From Homoserinibacter sp. GY 40078 (GTDB lineage: Bacteria > Actinomycetota > Actinomycetes > Actinomycetales > Microbacteriaceae), in assembly GCF_008017545.1 (NCBI RefSeq), contig NZ_VRTZ01000001.1, positions 248,001 through 312,000 on the forward strand: 64,000 nucleotides of DNA, read 5' to 3'. This document shows positions 60,115-64,000 of the stretch, piece after piece. A program made the position numbers and the translations under genes. Under the pieces are notes generated by a model. That model saw only the letters and a list, made by a program, of their open reading frames with translations, was not told the origin of the DNA and ran no database searches. The number at the start of each line of letters is the position of its first letter. Position 1 is the first letter of the stretch.

Positions 60115-61050
60115 TCACACCTCGGGGGCGATCGACACCGACGCGAGCGCCGCGAGAGGGTGTTCGGCGGGGAGCCCGGCGAGCGCGACCGCGCCATCGA
60201 GGCCGGTGCCGTGCGGAGCCTCCATCCGGAGCCCGGGGTGCACCGCACGCACGGTCTCCTCGAAGGCCTCCCGTACATGTTGCCCACGGAATACGCCCCC
60301 GATCGCGCTCACGAGCGGCTCGGCCACCGGCTGCCCGCCCATCGCCCGACGCAACGCCGTGATGGCCGCGAGGCCGAGCTCCTGGGCGGCTGCCCGGCAG
60401 ATGCCCGCGGCGACCTCGTCGTGCTCGGCGTGCGCGGCCACCGCCTCCGCGAACCAGGCGACGATGCTCACCTTCGCGGGGTCGCTCTGCAGCTGCACGT
60501 AGGCGTCTTCGAGGTCGGGCCAGCGGTCGCGCACCACGGAGGTGAGCGAGGTCTCGGGCCCGCGCCCGTCATGTGCGCGCATCACCGCGTCGAGCGCCTC
60601 GCGACCGATCCAGTAGCCGCTCCCCGCGTCGCCCATGATGTAGCCCCAGCCGTCGACGCGCGCGCTTCCGGCAGGGCCCACCGCGAGGGTCACCACGCCC
60701 GTGCCGGCCGCGACCACGACGCCGTGGGCGTCGCCGAGGGTGCCGAGGTAGGAGGTGATGGAGTCGTGCGCGAGCAGCACACGTTGCGGCGCCTCCGCCG
60801 CGAGCAGGTGCCGCAGCGCGGTCGCATCGAACTCGGCGCTCGTGAGGCCGGAGGTGCCGACGGCGAGAGTGCCGATCGCGCGCCCCGCGGCAACGTCGCG
60901 TGCGGCGGCGGCGAGCTGCGGCAGCAGCAGCTCATCGGTGCGCACGCCGGGGAACAGGCGCTCCTCCGTGCCGCCCGGCGAGACGAGACGTGCCTTGATG
61001 CCGGTCTGGCCCGCATCCAGCGCGAGGACGACGGATGCGGCGGTGGTCAT
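60115..61050 (-). CDS. BadF/BadG/BcrA/BcrD-type ATPase, N-acetylhexosamine-kinase-like
   Basis: This 311-residue ASKHA-fold kinase has phosphate-1 motif SVVLALDAGQTGIKARLV, central VVVAAGTGVVTLAVGP and WGYIMGDAGSGYWIGREAL, and adenosine region LVSAIGGVFRG. Sequence and length are as in N-acetylglucosamine kinase-like proteins. In this operon it would phosphorylate the monosaccharide released by mannanase and mannosidase, but sugar specificity is not readable. ATG at 61050 shares one base with the preceding stop. Confidence 0.83.
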   Translation of the reverse strand: MTTAASVVLALDAGQTGIKARLVSPGGTEERLFPGVRTDELLLPQLAAAARDVAAGRAIGTLAVGTSGLTSAEFDATALRHLLAAEAPQRVLLAHDSITSYLGTLGDAHGVVVAAGTGVVTLAVGPAGSARVDGWGYIMGDAGSGYWIGREALDAVMRAHDGRGPETSLTSVVRDRWPDLEDAYVQLQSDPAKVSIVAWFAEAVAAHAEHDEVAAGICRAAAQELGLAAITALRRAMGGQPVAEPLVSAIGGVFRGQHVREAFEETVRAVHPGLRMEAPHGTGLDGAVALAGLPAEHPLAALASVSIAPEV

Positions 61051-62021
61051 CAATGGCTCTCCCTGCTCCATTCGCGATACTGCTCGGCCATGAACGTGCC
61101 GGCCGGTTTCCCGTAGGGACAATAGTCGTCGTTCTGAGCGGCAGCCTGCTCAGGGTACAGGTGGGCCGGCCAGTCCCAGAGCATGAGCCCGCGCACCCAC
61201 GGCCGGGCACGCACGGCGCGGAACATCTCCTCGAAGTACCGCAGCTGCTCGGTCACCGAGGGGCCGCCGGGGAGCGACCAGTCGTTGGGCCGCGCGGGCG
61301 AGCCGTCACGCGAGGGGCACCCCGCCTCCATGAAGAAGAAGGGCTTGCCCGACGTCGCGACGACCCGCTCGATGCGATCGAGCTCGCGCTCCCACGAATC
61401 GATCGGGTAGTAGCCGCTCGAGCTGATGACGTCCACCGCGTCCCACCAGCGGACGCGATCCTCCTGGTACTTGTCGCAGTTGTAGGTGACGAGCCCCGTG
61501 TAGATCTCGCGAACATCCGCGATCAGGGCACGCCAGTGGTCCTCCTGCGCGTCGGCACGCACCATCTCGCATCCGACGCAGAGCATCGCGCAGCCCTCCT
61601 GCTCGGCGATCTGCGCCGCATGCAGGATGAACCGGCGGTACGAGGCGAACCACTCGCCCCAGCTCGGCTCGCCCGGAACGTCCTCGTCGAAGAATCCGAT
61701 GTGCGCACGCCACGTGCCGTCGGCCACGTTCACCACGGGCTTCAGGCAGACGGTAAGCCCGAGGTCGTGCGCGCGTCGGATGGCGCCCACGATCTCGTCG
61801 TCACCGACTGTCGGGGCGAGGTCGGAGCGGATCTCGGTCGAGATGATGTGCTCCTGCAAGGCGGCGTAGGCGAGGGCCGTCCACGTGACGCCGTGGTCTG
61901 CCATCAGGCGCATCGACTCCTCGGCCTCCGGCGTGGCCCACGTTCCTCGCGTGCCGACCCAGCCCCACGTCATCCCGCAGACGGGGTCACCCCGGAAGCG
62001 CTGCGCGTCGAACGCGGTCAC
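61050..62021 (-). CDS. GH113-like beta-mannanase (glycoside hydrolase TIM barrel)
   Basis: This 323-residue protein has no signal peptide and so acts in the cytosol. Candidate catalytic glutamates are Glu152 in LCVGCEMVRAD (acid/base) and Glu232 in PFFFMEAGCPSRDG (nucleophile); their 80-residue spacing equals that known for GH113 mannanase. The opening GDPVCGMTWGWVGTRGTWAT and a Trp-rich barrel end (VRGLMLWDWPAHLYPEQ) agree. It overlaps the beta-mannosidase stop by 4 bases, so the two enzymes probably degrade imported manno-oligosaccharides together. Confidence 0.83.
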   Translation of the reverse strand: MTAFDAQRFRGDPVCGMTWGWVGTRGTWATPEAEESMRLMADHGVTWTALAYAALQEHIISTEIRSDLAPTVGDDEIVGAIRRAHDLGLTVCLKPVVNVADGTWRAHIGFFDEDVPGEPSWGEWFASYRRFILHAAQIAEQEGCAMLCVGCEMVRADAQEDHWRALIADVREIYTGLVTYNCDKYQEDRVRWWDAVDVISSSGYYPIDSWERELDRIERVVATSGKPFFFMEAGCPSRDGSPARPNDWSLPGGPSVTEQLRYFEEMFRAVRARPWVRGLMLWDWPAHLYPEQAAAQNDDYCPYGKPAGTFMAEQYREWSRESH

Positions 62022-64000
62022 GGGGCGACGCCCGCGACGAGCTGGTTCGCGGTGCGCAGCACGCGCGGGTCGGCGAACGCCTCCGCGTCGGCACCCGCGG
62101 CACCCCGCACGTGGAACGTCGCGCTCTCGCCGGGCAGCAGGGTCACGAGCCCGGCATCGACCTCGGCGTCCGGGCTCACCCGGTCGACGAGCAACGTGAG
62201 GTCGCGCAGCAGCGTCTCGGCGACGACGGTCACCGCGAGGGAGTCGCCGTCGGCGGCGACGCTCACCCGCGCAACGGGCTCGGGGAGCGCGGTGGCTCGG
62301 GCGGGCAGCAGGAAGCGCACCCCGCGCACACCCCCCAGCGTCGCGGTCAGCAGCTCGGCCGTCGGGTCCTCGGGATCCGCCACCGCGGGCGGCACCGACA
62401 CGGAGAGGCTCGCACGCGGCGGGACCTCCACCGCCTCGTGTACCTCCGCGAGAACCGCGCCGTCGAAGCCGCGGCGGGCGAGGATCAGCTCACCCGTCCA
62501 CGCCTCGGCGGTGTCGTTGCCGATCACCGCGACGAGACCGGATTCGCGCGGCTGGATCGAGAGCACTCGCGGTGCGAAGGCCGCCGCGAGCGCGTGCCGC
62601 AACGGCTTCGCCCGACCGTCACCGTCGATCGCCGCCCACGAGGTCACCGGCCAGCAGTCGTTCAACTGCCAGACGATCGCACCGGAGGTGCGGGGCGCAT
62701 GCGAGCGGAAGTGGTCGAGCGCAAAGCCGACCGCGTTCGCCTGGTTGAGCTGCATCGCCCAGTGCCAGTCCTCGGTGGTACGCGGCACGCGGTAGTGCGG
62801 CAGGAGACCGTCGACGAGCTTCTGGTTGCCGTCGATCGCCTTCTGGTGCACGAGCATCCCCGGGGATTCCGGCGTGAGCGGATCGTCGGAGAGCGAGCGC
62901 GTGAGCGTGGACCACGCCGGCGGCCCCTGCCATCCGAACTCGGCGACGAACCGCGGCGCGTGCTCGAGGTAGTTCGTCCACGGTTCGCGGTTCCACTGCT
63001 CCCAGAGGTGAGTCGTGCCGCTCGTCTCGTCGTTGGGGTGCAGACCCTCATCGGGGCTGAACGGGCTTCCCGGCGAATACGGCACGTGCGAGGCGAGCTC
63101 CGCGATGATCTCGGGGAACGCCTCGTAGTAGTAGTAGGCGCCCCAGGTGGCCCCGTCGAGGCGGGTCTTCCAGCCCCAGTCCTCGTAGCCCCAGAGGTTC
63201 TCGTTGTTGCCGGTGAGGAGCACGAGGGAGGCGTGATGCGCGAGGCGCACCACGTTGTCGCGCGCCTCCGCCACGATCTCGGATCGGATCGGCTCCTCCT
63301 CCGGGTAGGCGGCGCACGCCATCAGGAAGTCCTGCCAGGTGAGCAGCCCGAGCTCGTCCGCGAGGTCGTAGAACGTGTCGTCCTCGAAGATGCCGCCGCC
63401 CCACACCCGCACGAGGTTGACGCCCGCGTCGCGCGCCTGCGTCAGCCGTCGCGCGTACCGCACGCGGTCGACCCGGGGGAACAGCGCGTCGTCGGGGATC
63501 CAGTTGACGCCCTTCACCCACACCGGCTGGTCGTTCACGATGAGCTGGAACGGCGAGCCGTCAGCATCCGGCTCGGTGTCCCACCGGACCGTGCGGAACC
63601 CGACCCGGCGCTGCGTCTCGTCGAGCACCGTGTCGCCGTCGCGAAGTCTCACCAGGACGTCCGACAGAGGCTGCTCTCCGTAGCCCACGGGCCACCAACG
63701 CTCGACCTCGTCGAGCTCGACCCGCACGGTCGCGCGGTCGGCACCCGCCGGGATGATCACCTCGTGCGTCGTGCCGCCGACCTCGAGCTCGAGCGACAGC
63801 TCGTGCGGAGCGGCGACATCGAGCACCGCGGCGACCTCGACGGATCCGCCGGCACCCTCCGCGATCGCGGCAACGCGGGTCTCGGCAAGACGCGCCGTCG
63901 ACCACGCCTCGAGCCGCACCGACCGCCACACTCCGCTGGTCGCGGTGGCGATCCCCCAGTCCCAGCCGAAGGAGCACGCCGACTTGCGGATCGCCTCGAA
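62018..64000 (-). CDS. GH2 beta-mannosidase, N-terminus beyond window
   Basis: 661 codons are inside the window; the N-terminal part lies past the right edge. Visible GH2 features are FEAIRKSACSFGWDWGIATA (sugar-binding domain end), LVRVWGGGIFEDDTFYDLAD, LTWQDFLMACAAYPEEE, the acid/base Glu in LLTGNNENLWGYEDWGWK, and the nucleophile Glu in PRFVAEFGWQGPPAWSTL. The W-D-W-G and NNEN patterns indicate beta-mannosidase rather than galactosidase. It removes terminal mannose from beta-1,4-manno-oligosaccharides and is coupled by a 4-base overlap to the GH113-like gene. Confidence 0.92.
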   Translation of the reverse strand, partial: FEAIRKSACSFGWDWGIATATSGVWRSVRLEAWSTARLAETRVAAIAEGAGGSVEVAAVLDVAAPHELSLELEVGGTTHEVIIPAGADRATVRVELDEVERWWPVGYGEQPLSDVLVRLRDGDTVLDETQRRVGFRTVRWDTEPDADGSPFQLIVNDQPVWVKGVNWIPDDALFPRVDRVRYARRLTQARDAGVNLVRVWGGGIFEDDTFYDLADELGLLTWQDFLMACAAYPEEEPIRSEIVAEARDNVVRLAHHASLVLLTGNNENLWGYEDWGWKTRLDGATWGAYYYYEAFPEIIAELASHVPYSPGSPFSPDEGLHPNDETSGTTHLWEQWNREPWTNYLEHAPRFVAEFGWQGPPAWSTLTRSLSDDPLTPESPGMLVHQKAIDGNQKLVDGLLPHYRVPRTTEDWHWAMQLNQANAVGFALDHFRSHAPRTSGAIVWQLNDCWPVTSWAAIDGDGRAKPLRHALAAAFAPRVLSIQPRESGLVAVIGNDTAEAWTGELILARRGFDGAVLAEVHEAVEVPPRASLSVSVPPAVADPEDPTAELLTATLGGVRGVRFLLPARATALPEPVARVSVAADGDSLAVTVVAETLLRDLTLLVDRVSPDAEVDAGLVTLLPGESATFHVRGAAGADAEAFADPRVLRTANQLVAGVAP

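Overview
The window is high-GC actinobacterial chromosome. Most lines are near 70% G+C by eye, SD-type ribosome sites (GGAGG, GAAGG) are common, 4-base stop/start overlaps (ATGA, GTGA) are frequent, and several starts look leaderless. A 32-residue bS22-type ribosomal miniprotein, a BldC-like helix-turn-helix protein, a DUF2254 membrane protein and the general gene set point to Microbacteriaceae (Microbacterium/Agromyces type). The genus cannot be fixed from this window. No transposase, integrase, CRISPR array, rRNA or origin was seen. One tRNA gene was found.

Region 1 (1-13 kb) is housekeeping: Dabb protein, glutaredoxin, HAD phosphatase, bS22, BldC-like regulator, ArsR regulator, KtrA/TrkA, ProC, a cation diffusion facilitator, a DeoR regulator, TadA, Upp, a winged-helix regulator preceded by a short Cys-rich upstream ORF, DDAH, a MarR regulator and photolyase.

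Region 2 (12.2-21.3 kb) is the most interesting part. A minus-strand chain PlsC-like acyltransferase / alkyl-DHAP synthase (AGPS) / PsuG / PsuK, joined by 4-base overlaps, lies next to a minus-strand SDR. Divergent from these is a plus-strand chain: a ferritin-like protein that has lost diiron ligands, a fatty acyl-CoA reductase fused to a HAD phosphatase, and an intact ferritin-like diiron paralogue. The protein families match the steps of ether-lipid (possibly plasmalogen) synthesis as known in peroxisomes: fatty alcohol supply, ether-bond formation, ketone reduction, acylation, dephosphorylation and perhaps desaturation.

Region 3 (21.3-48.3 kb) holds gdhA and then a carbohydrate-catabolism locus: a six-hairpin glycosidase-like protein, an enolase-superfamily dehydratase, a DHDPS-like aldolase, an epimerase-like protein, a class III CoA-transferase, an enoyl-CoA hydratase, an FAD oxidoreductase, a LacI regulator, a PmoA-like protein, a Gfo/Idh/MocA oxidoreductase and a sugar ABC transporter. 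Three 18-bp operators matching TGnnCAATCGrTTnnGCA sit at three of its promoters and define a probable LacI regulon. Other genes follow, including a DEAD-box helicase, a fatty-acid desaturase, DUF2254 and a second sugar locus (MocA-ThuA-MocA).

Region 4 (48.3-58.4 kb) holds a PadR/ABC1-kinase pair, a DUF1801 protein, a DUF3800 protein and a divergent LLM-oxidoreductase/MarR pair with two CTTGA-N4-TCAAG boxes. Beyond these lies a low-GC (about 53-55% in sampled lines) defence-like island: DUF5343 + Swt1-type HEPN two-gene operon and an AIPR phage-resistance protein, ending at tRNA-Arg(ACG). A 13-bp copy of the tRNA 3' end lies 350 bp further into the island side.

Region 5 (58.4-64 kb) has two small proteins, one of them membrane-bound, and a manno-oligosaccharide operon: GH2 beta-mannosidase (N-terminus beyond the window), GH113 mannanase-like protein, BadF-type sugar kinase and an NAD-dependent epimerase.
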